A stretch of DNA of 64,000 bases from assembly GCF_002575655.3 (NCBI RefSeq), contig NC_053035.3:93025322-93089321 (forward strand), in the 5' to 3' direction. Positions within the stretch are counted from its first letter, which is position 1, and the number at the start of each line of letters is the position of its first letter. This document shows, piece by piece, positions 1-11,470 of the stretch. Position numbers and translations under genes: made by a program. This DNA is from Aegilops tauschii subsp. strangulata (Eukaryota; Streptophyta; Magnoliopsida; Poales; Poaceae). A model generated the notes under the pieces. The model was not told the origin of the DNA and ran no database searches. It saw only the letters and a program-made list of their open reading frames with translations.

Positions 1-2
1 GG

Positions 3-2192
3 ATCCAGCAGCTGATCGACGTGGCTGCAGAACGGCACGAAGCCGGCGCCCGAGCTGATAGCCATCCCCCGCGCCGGGAGCACGCCGCGACGTCCCGCTC
101 GCCGACTGCGAGCGGCACGCGCCAGAAGAAAGACAAGGAGCCGGCTGCCAGCCGTAGCCGGACCCGCATCACTATGGAGCGCGACGCGGAAGGCCGCCCT
201 CGGGCGGTTGAACATCAGGGAAACCTGCCTCCTCCCCCGCCTCGAAGAGAAAGACGCCTCACTCCGCCGCCCATCACACATCCGACTCTTGGCGACCGAC
301 TCGGCCGCCGAGAAGGACTCGGCGAGAGTGACGCCCGCCACAGGATCGACCGCCTTGCTCGGTCCCTGGCGTTAGAAGAAGAAGACGATGTCGGCCCGCC
401 ATGCTTTGGCCCCCGCATCCGCGACGAGCCCTTCCCCAAAGGGTTCTCGCTCCCCAGAGACACGCCCAAGTACAACGGCTCGGTGAAGCCGGAAGATTGG
501 CTCATCGACTACTCCACAGCCGTCAGCATCGCCAACGGCAACCGGCGCGTTGCCGTGAAGTACGTCCCCCTGATGCTGCAGGGCACGGCGCGCACATGGC
601 TCAACAGCCTCAAGCCATACAGCATCAACAGCTGGCTGGACTTCACAGAGGTTTTCGTCCGCAACTTCACTAGCACCTACAAGCGGCCTCCCAAGCCTCG
701 CCAGCTCTCCCTCTGCGTCCAAGGGCCCAACGAGTCGACCCGCGACTACCTCACGCGATGGGCCGAGCTCCGCAACTCCTGCGAGGGAGTGCATGAGGTC
801 CAGGCCATCGAGTACTTCACTGCCGGGTGCCGAGAGGGCACCCTCCTCAAGCACCGACTCCTCTGCGACGAACCCGCTACCCTCGATGAGTTGCTGATCA
901 CCGCCGACAAGTACGCCACTGCCGACTCCTCCATGAAGACCGAGCTCCGAGTAGATGCCTCGGGGAAGGTAGTCGCTCCGGCTCCCAAGACGCCGGCTGG
1001 CGACCCAAACCGGCGCCCCTACCAGAACGACCACAAGCGCAAGGGCCCCATGCCGACTTCCTCCAGTCGGCAGGTGGCCACAGCTGAAGACGAGCAGCCC
1101 GAGGAGCGGCCCGCTCCCAAGAAGAAGGGAGGCCGGCCGCCCTGGCAGCCGTCCTTCTCCTACGAACAAGCGCTCGATGCCCCCTGCAAGTTCCACAGCG
1201 GCGCGAAGCCGTCCAACCACACAACACGGAAATGCCACTGGCTCACCCGCATCACCAAGGGCGAAGGGATAGTGCCGCCTCCGCCTCCCGGCCCGCCGCC
1301 TCCAGCTCCCCAGCAGCCGGCGGCCCGGCCGGCAGTCGGCGCCATCCAAGACGAGTTCCCTGAAGCGCACGACGCCTACGTCGTCTTCACGAGTCAAGTC
1401 GACGACAAGCGCAGCCGACGCCGGCAACTCCAAGAAGTAAACACAGCCGCCTCTAGCACCGCCGAGTTCATGCATTGGTCGGAAAAGCCCATCAGCTGGA
1501 GCCAGGCCGACCACCCAGAGGTGATGCCTTCGCCTGGCTCCTATGCTATGGTCTTGGACGTCACCCTTGCGATGGAGAGGCGAGCTGCCAGATTTTCCCG
1601 CGTCCTGATAGACGGCGGAAGCAGTATCAACATACTGTACCGCGACACCATGGACAAGATGAACATCAAAGCAAAGCAGCTCATGCCGAGCCGCACTGTC
1701 TTCCATGGTATCGTACCCGGCCTATCTTGCTCTCCAATCGGCAAGATCAAGATGGATGTTCTCTTCGGAGACAAAGATCACTTCAGCCGGGAAGCAATAT
1801 GGTTCGAGGTGGTGGACCTGGAGAGCCCCTATCATGCACTACTTGGCCGACCTGCTTTGGCCAAGTTCATGGTTGTGCCCCATTATGCCTATCTGAAGAT
1901 GAAGATGCCGAGCTCGAAGGGGATCATCACGGTAGCCGGCGACTACAAGAAGTCCATCGAGTGTGCCATGGCCAGCAGCCGGCTGGCCGAGTCCCTCGTG
2001 GTGGCGGAAGAGAAGAAGATGCTGGAACGGGTTGTGGCCATGGCCGGCAAGCAGCCGACTTTGTCCCCCAACCCCAAGGACTGTGATGCGCAGGGCTCCT
2101 TCCAGCCTGCCAAGGAGACGAAGAAGATACCTCTAGACCCGGAGCACCCGGAGAGGTTCGCCGTGATTGGGGCGAACTTGGACAGTAAATAG
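3..2192 (+). CDS. gag-pro: gag-protease polyprotein, 5'-truncated by window edge
   Basis: The frame is open to the left edge (codons at 3-20 are sense codons before the GTG at 21), so the true start lies outside. Residues here are numbered from position 21. An arginine/proline-rich head is followed by a retrotransposon gag (capsid) domain at about residues 150-305, which would assemble the cytoplasmic particle. A zinc-knuckle-like CX2HX7HX4C motif lies at nt ~1183-1245, a proline-rich linker at ~1270-1325, and an aspartic protease with the active-site signature LIDGGSS (Asp at 1611-1613), which would cleave the polyprotein. The frame ends at a TAG (2190-2192) and the next codons in the same frame encode reverse transcriptase, so gag-pro and pol were one frame. 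The TAG could be a lesion or a readthrough site. Confidence 0.9.
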   Translation: MQQLIDVAAERHEAGARADSHPPRREHAATSRSPTASGTRQKKDKEPAASRSRTRITMERDAEGRPRAVEHQGNLPPPPPRRERRLTPPPITHPTLGDRLGRREGLGESDARHRIDRLARSLALEEEDDVGPPCFGPRIRDEPFPKGFSLPRDTPKYNGSVKPEDWLIDYSTAVSIANGNRRVAVKYVPLMLQGTARTWLNSLKPYSINSWLDFTEVFVRNFTSTYKRPPKPRQLSLCVQGPNESTRDYLTRWAELRNSCEGVHEVQAIEYFTAGCREGTLLKHRLLCDEPATLDELLITADKYATADSSMKTELRVDASGKVVAPAPKTPAGDPNRRPYQNDHKRKGPMPTSSSRQVATAEDEQPEERPAPKKKGGRPPWQPSFSYEQALDAPCKFHSGAKPSNHTTRKCHWLTRITKGEGIVPPPPPGPPPPAPQQPAARPAVGAIQDEFPEAHDAYVVFTSQVDDKRSRRRQLQEVNTAASSTAEFMHWSEKPISWSQADHPEVMPSPGSYAMVLDVTLAMERRAARFSRVLIDGGSSINILYRDTMDKMNIKAKQLMPSRTVFHGIVPGLSCSPIGKIKMDVLFGDKDHFSREAIWFEVVDLESPYHALLGRPALAKFMVVPHYAYLKMKMPSSKGIITVAGDYKKSIECAMASSRLAESLVVAEEKKMLERVVAMAGKQPTLSPNPKDCDAQGSFQPAKETKKIPLDPEHPERFAVIGANLDSK

Positions 2193-2753
2193 GAAGGCGA
2201 GCTCGCCGACTTCCTCCGTGAGAATCGAGACATCTTTGCATGGTCCCCAAAGGACATGCCGGGTGTCCCAAAGGATTTCGCCGAGCACAAATTACATGTC
2301 CGAGCTGATGCGAAGCCGGTCAAGCAACCCCTCCGCCGACTATCAGAAGAGAAGCGAAGAATCGTGGGAGAAGAGATAGCCCGGCTCCTCGCAGCCGGCT
2401 TCATCATGGAAGTGTTCTTTCCAGAATGGCTTGCCAATCCCGTTCTGGTTTTGAAGAAGAATAACAAGTGGCGCATGTGTATAGACTACACAAGTCTGAA
2501 CAAGGCCTGCCCAAAGGATCCGTTTGCCTTGCCATGGATTGACCAAGTGATAGACTCTACAGCCGGATGCGAGTTGTTGTTTTTTTTGGATGCATACTCA
2601 GGGTATCATCAGATCAAGTTGGACCCAGCTGCCCGCCTGAAGACTGCCTTCATCACACCCTTTGGAGCTTTCTGCTACCTGACAATGACATTCGGCTTGA
2701 GAAACGCCGGTGCCACTTTTCAGTGTTGCATGCAGAAATGTCTCTTGAAATAA
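2193..2753 (+). pseudogene. pol: pol, reverse transcriptase N-terminal half
   Basis: This continues the gag-pro frame directly after the TAG at 2190-2192. It encodes the fingers and first palm part of a Ty3-type reverse transcriptase: the KWRMCIDYTSLNKACPKD block, the first catalytic Asp block FFLDAYSGYHQIKL, and the FGLRNAGATFQ block. A TAA at 2751-2753 ends it just before the strand with the catalytic Asp pair, and the same frame continues after the stop. There is no plausible independent start here; it is a piece of the broken polyprotein. Confidence 0.9.
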
Positions 2754-5609
2754 CTCGGCAGAAATGCCCACGTCTACGTAGACAACATTGTGGTGAAGAC
2801 AGAGAAGCGCGGTACCTTGCTGGAAGACCTGAAGGAAACATTTGCCAACTTGCGCCGATTCCAGATCAAGCTCAACCCCGAGAAGTGCATGTTCGGAGTA
2901 CCAGCCGGCCAGCTGCTAGGCTTCCTGGTCTCTGAACGCGGCATTGAGTGCAACCCTGTCAAGATCAAGGCCATCGAGAGGATGGAGATACCCACCAAGC
3001 TGCGAGATGTGCAGAAGTTCACTGGCTGCTTAGCCTCCCTGAACCGTTTTATCAGCCGACTAGGAGAGAAGGCCCTCCCCCTGTACCGACTCATGAAGAA
3101 GTCCACTCACTTTGAGTGGAATGATCAAGCCGACCAAGCCTTCCATGAGTTGAAGAAAATGTTGACCACTTCGCTCGTCCTGGCTGCGCCGACTGAGAAG
3201 GAGCCCATGCTCCTCTACATCGCCGCGACAAGCCGAGTCGTCAGCACTGTTGTTGTGGTCCAGCGCCCGGAGGAAGGCCGAGCCCAGCTGGTCCAGAGGC
3301 CGGTCTACTATCTCAGCGAAGTACTATCTAGCTCGAAGCAAAACTACCTGCACTACCAGAAGATGTGCTATGGGGTGTACTTCGCTGCCAAGAAATTGAA
3401 GCCCTACTTCCAAGAGCACCCCATCACGGTCGTGTGCACTGCCCCGCTCGCCGAGATCATAGGCAGCCGGGATGCATCTGGCCGGGTGGCCAAATGGGCC
3501 ATTGCCTTGGCGCCCTACATGATCTTCTATCAACCCCGCACCGCCATCAAGTCGCAAGCATTGGCCGATTTCCTCGTCGACTGGGCCGAGACCCAGTACC
3601 TACCGCCGGCTCCCGACTCCACCCATTGGCGGATGCACTTTGACGGGTCCAAGATGCGCACCGGCTTGGGAGCCGGCATCGTCCTCACCTCTCCCAAAGG
3701 CGACAAGCTCAAGTACACGCTGCAGATCCACTTCGCCGCCTCCAACAACGTGGCCGAGTATGAGGCGCTCGTACATGGGCTCCGGCTAGCCAAAGAGCTC
3801 GGCATACGCCGGATCCTGTGCTACGGCGACTCCGACTTAGTGGTCCAGCAATCATCTGGCGATTGGGGCGCCAAGGACGCGAACATGGCGAGCTACCGCT
3901 TCCTCGTCCAGCAGATGAGCGGATACTTCGAAGGGTGCGAGTTCCTTCACGTGCCAAGGGCCGACAACGACCAAGCAGATGCCCTAGCACGGATCGGCTC
4001 CACCCGACAAGCCATACCGACTGGCGTCTCCCTCCAACGCCTCCTCAAGCCGTCCATCAAGCCGTCTCCAGAGTCGGACTCCATCTTCGTACCGCCTGCG
4101 CCAGAAACAGCCGGATCCGGCTCAAGCAATCCCGCAGGCGGCACGGGGACTTCGATGACTGCCCCGGGAACCGACGTAGTCGCACCCGGCCCAGGGACCT
4201 CAGAGCCCGGCCCGAGGACTGCAGCAGTCGGCCCGGGGACTACAACGACGCAAGAAGTGGTGGTCGACCCCAACGCAACACCCAACCCACCCACCCGAGT
4301 CATGGTGGCCACGATAACAGCAGAAGAAGTCATAGCTCCCTCATGGGCCCAGCCCATCCTCAAGTTCCTAGTCAGCAGAGAGCTGCCGGCTGATGAGATC
4401 GCAGCAAGACTAGTGCAACGACGAGCCGCAGCATACACAATAATCAATAGGGAGCTGGTGAAGCGCAGCGTTACTGGAGTCTTCCAGCGTTGCGTCGAGC
4501 CAGAAAAAGGAGTGGCAATCCTCAAAGACATCCACCAAGGCGAATGCGGCCACCACGCCGCCTCAAGATCCCTCGTGGCCAAGGCTTTCCGCCATGGGTT
4601 CTTCTGGCCGACTGCCTTGGAGGATGCTAAAGAAATAGTCAAGACCTGCAGAGGATGTCAAGTCTTCAGTTCCAAACAACACCTGCCGGCTTCTGCCCTC
4701 AAGACCATTCCCCTCACCTGGCCTTTCGCCGTCTGGGGACTGGACATGGTGGGCCCTTTCAAGATGGCCCGCGGTGGCTTGACACATCTACTTGTTGCTG
4801 TGGACAAGTTCACAAAGTGGATCGAAGCAAAGCCGATTAAGAAGCTGAACGGGCCGACTGCCGTGACATTCATCACCGACATCACCACTCGGTACGGCGT
4901 GCCGCACAGCATCATCACCGACAACGGCACAAACTTCGCCAAAGGCGCGCTGGCACGCTTCTGCGCGACACAGGGCATCCGACTGGACTTAGCGTCCGTT
5001 GCCCACCCGCAGTCAAACGGCCAGGTCGAGCGAGAAAATGGACTTATCCTCTCCGGCATCAAACCCCGATTGGTTGTACCACTGGAGCGATCGGCCGGCT
5101 GCTGGCTCGAAGAGCTGCCGGCTGTCCTCTGGAGTCTGCGCACTACACCCAACAAGTCAACCGGCTTCACTCCATTCTTCCTCGTGTACGGTGCCGAGGC
5201 TGTCATCCCAACCGACATCGAGTTCGACTCACCTCGGATCACCATGTACACGGAGGAAGAAGCCAAAGAAGCAAGAGAAGACGGCGTCGACCTACTGGAA
5301 GAAGGCCGGCTGTTAGCCCTCAGCCGGTCCGCCATCTACCAGCAAGGCCTGCGCCGCTACTACAACCGCAAGGTCAAGCCAAGATCCTTCCAAGAGGGCG
5401 ACCTTGTGCTCCGGCTGATCCAGCGAACAGCCGGCCAGCACAAGCTCTCGGCCCCTTGGGAAGGCCCCTTTGTCGTCAGCAAGGCACTCGGAAACGACTC
5501 CTACTACTTGATCGACGCGCAAAAGCCAAGAGCACGCAAGAGAGACGACTCCGGCAAGGAGTCGGAGCGACCATGGAACGCAAACCTCCTAAGACGATTT
5601 TACAGCTGA
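2754..5609 (+). pseudogene. pol: pol, RT C-terminal half, RNase H, second RNase H, integrase
   Basis: Same frame as the preceding pieces; the first Met is at 2790 but the domain starts before it. The RT active site reads YVDN instead of YVDD (Asn codon 2784-2786), which should abolish polymerisation. After the RT connection comes a first RNase H, then a second archaeal-type RNase H beginning at FDGSK (~3640) with its acidic residues present (FDGS, EYEAL, GDSDLV, ADAL). A proline/glycine-rich linker (~4080-4300) precedes the integrase: an HHCC zinc region (~4545-4660), then Asp 4743-4745, Asp 4920-4922 and Glu 5028-5030, the D,D-35-E spacing. The C-terminus has a GPF-type module (APWEGPF) and no chromodomain. 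The integrase core looks intact although the polyprotein is broken upstream. Confidence 0.92.
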
Positions 5610-6390
5610 AAAGCAGTATGTATCACGCTACCCCTTTTGTATTAAGTTACAAACCAACAGGCCCCCCGAACAGTACTCGGGGACGGCCTTTTATTTATCT
5701 ATGGATGACGAGTGTCATATCCATGAATGTCTTATTACATTTTGAATTCTTGTCCGGCACCGAGTCCGACTAGTCGGCCCGGGGACTGGCCGCCTTAAGC
5801 TATATTATAAGTTCTTCCCGAAGTCAGCAAAGTAGTGCGCCGGCTCCCCAGTCCTCTCTTGTTGAAAGTCGCAGCTCAAAGAACTGACTGTCCGACTAGC
5901 AAGAGAGAAGACAGAAAGGACGCCCACACGAAAACGGCTAAGGAACAACTAACCTATATAGCAAAAAGACGGCCTCTATATACGCCTGCCGACTGTCACA
6001 ACAGCCGGCTGGCCGGCTTCCTAAAAACTTAGCTTAAGTCCGACCGAGCTAAAAGTACTTCCCCCTCCCCAATCGGCCAGGCACTCCCCGGCTACAGATT
6101 GCAGAGCAACTTTGACTAGGGAGGCGGCAACAAAGGGAGGGTGGCAAAGGAAAAAAGCAGAAGGACGAAAAGCAAAAGTACAAGGAAAAGCCGATTGCAT
6201 AACTTATATACATAAAGCCGCCTAAAGGCTGGCAACAGAATCACGTTTGAATACACCCAGTGGGTGGAATTGCGCAGACTTAATCGAACATTGTTCAAAA
6301 GTAACAAGACAGGAAACAAAAGAAAGAAGACAAAGGCGCGAAGGCCGAGTTGGTCGGTGAAGGCAGCTCGCCGGCTGAAGGAGTGGCCGC
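5610..6390 (+). other. spacer between pol and the antisense gene
   Basis: I see no coding signal in either strand here. It holds AC/GA-rich sequence and short GCCGGC/GACTCGG motifs typical of this element. A GGACGGCCTTTTATTTATC stretch near 5683-5700 carries, on the minus strand, an AATAAA that could serve as polyadenylation signal for the antisense gene, though it lies ~700 nt beyond that stop codon. Confidence 0.5.
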
Positions 6391-9300
6391 CTAGCTGGTC
6401 CCGGCTTGACCGCCTCCCGCAACAGGAGACGCACTCGCACGCAGCGTAGTGCTGGAGGCGCGGTCAGGCTGGCCGGCTGCTCCACCAGCCGGCTCGACGT
6501 CTTCACCCTCCTCCTCCTCCTCTTCGCCCTCGTCGCTGGAGTCGATCTCCTCCGCCGAGTCCTCGCTGTGCGCCGGGTCCAGCCCGAACCAATCTTCCGG
6601 TTGGGCGACCCCATTGTCGTCCACCTCGGGGGCGAAGACGTTGGTGTCGGTGTAGTCGGCGATCGCCGAAGCTCGCCGAATGATGGCCGGCCGCGCCGGC
6701 TCGAGCTCCGTGTCGGCTTGCTGCCGCCAGGTCGCCAGCTGGTCCAGATTCAGGCTTGGGTACCAGGCCTTGACGAACTCCAGCGCCCGCCCGGCGCCGG
6801 AGCGAGCCGCTGACGCCTTCCAAGCCTCAAAGCGCCCGACGGCCACCTCCAGCCAGCCGGCGGTCCGACTGGGAGTGCGCGGGATCACTTGGCCGGGCCA
6901 GAGGGCGGCCAGGACCTGCGACCCAGCATGCTGAAGCCGGCGGAGCAGCCTGTGAGCCGGCTGGATACGAGCCTGGATCGCCAGGAGCTGCTCCTCCAGC
7001 GAGCGGCCGGCAGTCGGTGAAATCTCGAAGCCGGCTTGCCTCTTCGTCTGGCGACGAGCTTCGATGGCCTGGTTGGCGGCAGTGGAATAGCCGGGGAAGT
7101 ACTCTGCGCAGAAAAGAAAAGAAGAACCCCAAGTCAGAGAAACAAGTCAAAATGACAGATGGCAAGAAAGGACGAAGGGGTAGACGACTTACCGTCAACC
7201 AGATCCTCAATCTGGCCATAGCGGGAGACCAGAGTCTGCCTGGCTTCATCCCAGGCAACCGCCTCCGTCTCGAACTCGGCCTGGAGGGCGGCTTCGCGGT
7301 CCTGCGCGGCCTTCAGCGCCGCCTTATGGCTTTCCTCCTGGTCGGCCAGCTTCTTGACCAGGCGGTCGTGCTCCTGCACTAAGGCAGCGAGCTCCGCGTC
7401 CTTGGCACGAAGAGCAGTCTGGGACTCCCCCAGCTGTGCCCTCAGACTGGCGTTGGCCGCTGCAGAGATAGAAGAACAAGAAGAACAATGAGAAATCATC
7501 AAGGAAGATCCGAGCCGACTGCTCAGCAGTCGGCCCGAATCTCGGGGACTACACCCAGTGGGTGCGCTGACGCGCCCCCACATGAGATAGAGATCAAGTC
7601 ACATACCTCGGCTTTCAGCGAGATCGGCGGTCTTCTGCGTCAGCTCCCGAGCCTGGGAGTTGAAGGCGGCCGCTCGGAGGTTGTGGTAGTCCTGCAAGAT
7701 GGACAGAAGACCAAAGTAAGAACAAAAGCAGCAAAAACAAAATCTCCAAGAAGTTCCAAGCCGCCTGCTCAGCAGCCGACTCGGAACTCGGGGACTACAC
7801 CCAGTGGATGCGCTGACGCGCCCCCACGAGAAAAGTCAAGGGCAAAATTGAGAATACTAACCCGGATGGCAGCCCGCGTGGCGAGGAATTCATCGGTGAA
7901 CTGCCTCAGCGTCGCGGCTTGGTTCTGGAGCCGGGTCCGGACGTCTTGTGCAGCGATGTTCACCACGGCTGTCCCTCCGCCTGGCATCCACCCGGAGGTA
8001 GCGCTGGCCGCCTCCGCGTCTCGGGCCGACGAGCTGGAGCCCACGGCCGGCCGTGGCTCCGACGCCGCCTTATGCGGCTCCGACGCGGCCTTCCCTGCGC
8101 GCCGGCTTGGCGGAACCCGGACTGCCACCTCAGCTCCTGCGGCCGGCTCGCCTTCCGCTGACCGTGCGAGCGCAGACTCGGTCTGACCGCCTTGGGCCGC
8201 CCTAGTCGGAGGAGTCGGCTCCGGCGCCTCCCTCACGAAGATGACGTCGTCGCCGCTCCCGCCCAGACCCGGCTGGGAACCACTGGCTCCCCCTGGCGAG
8301 GGATCCGCGCCCCCGGGCGCCATGGTGCGCAGGGGGGTGACCATCAAGGCCTCCCCTGCCGCCGCTTCGGCCTCGGCCTCTGCCTGGGCCTTGGCTGCAG
8401 CCTCGGCGAGCGCCTTCGCCGCCTCCTCGTCCCGAGCCGCCTGGGCGGCGGCTGCCTTCCGTGCCTCTGCCTCCCGCGCTTCCTGCTCCTCCCGCACCTC
8501 CCGCGCGTTCCTTTCCGTCGCCTCCAGGAGGGCGGCGCGGGGATCTACGCGGCGGGTGGTGCTCCCAGAGCCCCCTGGCGACTCGACAACGGAGCCGGCA
8601 GCCGCCCGCTCGAGCGATAGTGGAGCTCTGATTAAAGAAAAGAAGACAAAGGTTCAGAAGACCACCCAAGAAAAGAAAGAAGGAGAATACACAGAAAGAA
8701 AGAAAGCTTACGCTGACACAGCCTGCGGCTGCTTCACCACTTTGCGGAAGCGAGCCGCCTTTGCGGCCGCTTCTTCCCGCCTGGTGGCCGCCGCCCCACC
8801 CCTCGGCTTCTTCGTCCGGCTACCGAACATGCCCTGGGCGGCGCGACGTTTCTGGCCTCTACCCCGAGCAGGCTGCGCGCCGGAGGAGCCCGCGCCGTGT
8901 CCGGAGGCTGGCTGGCGGGGCGGGACGACTTCGGCTTCGTCCTCGTCCGGCCAATCATCGAAGGTCGCGGAGAACCCGGCGCCGCCTGCTTTGCCGCCGG
9001 CTTGGCCACCAGCCGGCTCGGCGGCTTCCTCCATATGGACCGTCCCCAGATCGGGGTCCTCCTGGTCGTGCTCGGTCCGGTCGGGGACGAAGCGGCGCTC
9101 CACGTCCGCCCCGCTGGCCGGCCGAAGCAGAGGATTCTGTTGAAAGAGCGAGCCGACTGAGTTAGAGTCGGCCCGGAGGAACTCGGCGACAAAGAGAAAA
9201 AGAGAAGGGGAGCGTACCGTAGGCGGAGGATTGGCGCGGCTGTATGGCTCCTTGCCGAATTGCCAGTCGTCGGGAAGCTGGCAGTTGGCGAGGTAGTTCA

Positions 9301-10113
9301 CCATGTCGGCAGCGTCGGCCTGCGGCATCTCCTTGGTACACATCCGGCTCGGATCGAGCTGGCCGCTCATCTGACAGATCAGATGAGGCCGGCTCTGGAG
9401 CGGGAGGACCCGGCGTGTGATGAACGCGGCCAGGAGGTCGGGCCCCGTCAGGCCCTCCGTCTGGACCATCACCCGCAGGCGGGCGATGGCGGCGTTCCCT
9501 CCCTGCGACAGCGTCACCGCCCGGAAGGACCACTGGGGCAGCCTCCCCGCCGGCGGGCCGGCTACGTAAGCCGGCAGGTTGACGTAGTCGCCCCGTGGAG
9601 CGATGTTCCGCACGTAGAAGTATGATTTCTGCCACTTCTTCACCGATTGGATCAGCGTGATGACGGGGAAGGGGTTGTCGGCGCCCGATCTCCGCGACGC
9701 GATGAAGGCGCCAGTGTGGGCCGGCACACCCTGGCTGCGCGTACCCAGCTTCGACTGGAAGAACTCCCCCCAGAGCTCAAGGGTGGGGAGGACACCGAGA
9801 TAGCCCTCGCACAGGGTGACGAAGGCCGACAGCAGCACCACCGCGTTGGGGGTGAGGTGGTGCGGCTGGAGCTGATAGAAGTCCAGCCAGGTGCGGAAGA
9901 AGGCGCTCACTGGCAAGCCGAAGCCGCGCAGGAAGTGCGAGCGGAAGACCACCCGCTCGCCATCGCCGGCCTGATTTCTTTCTCCGGCGCGAGGCGGACC
10001 TCCACTTTGTCCGCACTGGGCAGACGCCGTGTGTCGCGGAGGAAGTCGATGTGGTCGTTGTGGACGATGGAGCCATCCCAATCCCTGCCACGCTGCTCTA
10101 CGTGGGGAGGCAT
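6391..10113 (-). CDS. spliced antisense gene of the Tat element (gypsy-type transposon domain protein)
   Basis: Transcribed against gag-pol. The ATG at 10113 follows a TATA box by ~140 nt. Likely exons: 10113-8712, 8627-7862, 7691-7607, 7459-7193 and 7103-6391, with GT/AG ends and matching phases at all four junctions, giving one long frame to the stop at 6391-6393. The first exon has a domain around GFGLPVSAFFRTW and LCEGYLGV, which I recognise as the plant 'putative gypsy type transposon' domain (PF04195-like). Middle exons are Ala/Glu/Lys-rich and probably coiled coil; the last ends in an acidic run. A +/-1 shift near 9965-9990 separates the first ~45 codons from the rest, so this copy may be broken there. 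A possible 61-nt intron at 9217-9157 is out of phase, and the frame reads through it. Antisense genes are known in Tat elements; their function is not established. Confidence 0.8.
7511..7827 (-). repeat. 70-bp direct repeat in two introns of the antisense gene
   Basis: Two copies, 7511-7580 and 7758-7827, share GCTCAGCAG hairpin cores, a CTCGGGGACTACACCCAGTG block and GCGCTGACGCGCCCCCAC. Each falls in a separate intron of the antisense gene. The CGGGGACTAC core resembles the polypurine tract at 10684-10693 just before the 3' LTR. Confidence 0.7.
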
Positions 10114-10250
10114 GGCGGAAGCTAGCACGGCGGCGGAGGAGCGTGCGGAGGAAGAGCGCGGCGGCGAGGCGCTGTTGCGAGAACGAGCAAGGCAAGAAGA
10201 CGGCAAAAGTAGGAGGAGCGTGCGAGGGCCTGCCGCCCTCCACCTCCCCC

Positions 10251-10260
10251 TACTTATAGC
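10251..10260 (-). promoter_or_regulatory. TATA box of the antisense gene
   Basis: On the minus strand the sequence reads GGCTATAAGTAGG, a good plant TATA box, ~140 nt upstream of the ATG at 10113 and inside the element's internal region. It suggests the antisense gene has its own promoter rather than depending on an LTR. Confidence 0.65.
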
Positions 10261-10263
10261 CTC

Positions 10264-10693
10264 GCGCGGCCGAAGAGGCCGGACGTGGGGGGGAGATGTG
10301 GGATTAACTGCGCCCACTCCCCCCACGTCTCGCGTTTATTACGCATAAGTGCGAGCCGAAACTGCCGCACGGAACGTGCGGGCGGTTCCGGGACACAAGA
10401 GATCCGCGCCTGGGCTGGGGCGCGGACGTGGCGGGCCCCCTCTCTGCGGCAACGTCCCGTCTCACGCGTGGGCTGGCAGGCTTTCCGGCTACATGGCGCG
10501 CCGTCGGCCCGCGGCCGGCCCGCAGCCCGGCGCACATACCAGCGGGTTCCCGCCCTCCGACTCCAGAAGATTTCGGCTCAGGCGACGTGCCTGACCAAGG
10601 CCGGCTCCCAGCTGCCGGCTTGTCACGATGGGAAGCTGTTCGAGCTTCTCGAACCCTACTCCCCCTCGAAGCCCGATCAGCTTCGGGGACTAC
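10264..10693 (+). other. 3' untranslated region and polypurine tract of the Tat element
   Basis: GC-rich sequence without a convincing coding frame. It ends in CTTCGGGGACTAC (10681-10693) immediately before the TGTCGG that starts the LTR. This position fits the polypurine tract that primes plus-strand DNA synthesis during reverse transcription. Confidence 0.65.
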
Positions 10694-11470
10694 TGTCGGA
10701 GTAAGTGGCCACGGGTAGCCAAACCGGCTACCCCTGGCTCTTCAGAAAATTTATCAGGCCTTTGGGCCTTCAAGCACTCCAAGCATTTGGGCCGCCTTCC
10801 CCGGCCGGCTACCACTAAAGCCGACTCCCGGAAGGCGACCCAGCCTCACCGACTCCAAGAAGCCGGCCAAGAAGAACGCCGACTCCTAGAAGCCGGCCGA
10901 GACCACAACCGCCCCTACATAACGACGACCTGACGGGGCATGGCCACAGTGTGGCCCACGACCCCCGAAGCCCGAGGCGGGCATGGCTACAGGAGGCCGT
11001 ACGGGAGGGATGTCTCCCGTGCGGCCCGGCACTGTAGCCACGCCAGCTACGACGTCATCCACGACCCCCTCCTGTACGGCCCAAGGACTGCGGGCCCCTT
11101 CAGCCAGAGAGAGGCGTGAAGGCGGCCCGGCTTTCCCTAGTCGGCCAGGAGCATGGCCGGCCTCCGGAAGCCGGCTACTCCCTTCCTCGAAGCAGGAGCC
11201 CCATTAAGGAGACAAGACGAGGTGAGGCTACAGTGATAGCCCCCGAGGCGGCCCACTGTAGCCATGTTCACCTCGACAAAGCCCTCATCATCAGAGGCGC
11301 GGCTACAGTAAGCAGCCGCCGACAGAGCCCTAGGCGGTGGGGCCGGCCTATCGACCAAGTAACCGGCAGCCGGCGGGACCCAGCAGCCGGCGGAGAAGCC
11401 GGCGAGCATAGACACTGACGGCTGGGACCAGATCCCAGCCGGATTACCATTGTATCCCCGGGGGGTAGGC

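Noticed and set aside
372..1706. Minus-strand frame of 444 codons opposite gag
   Set aside because: It is the complement of a highly GC-rich coding frame with clear gag and protease domains on the plus strand.
9157..9217. 61-nt intron in the antisense gene
   Set aside because: GT/AG ends are present but the phases do not match and the reading frame is open through it; kept as uncertain, not used in the model.
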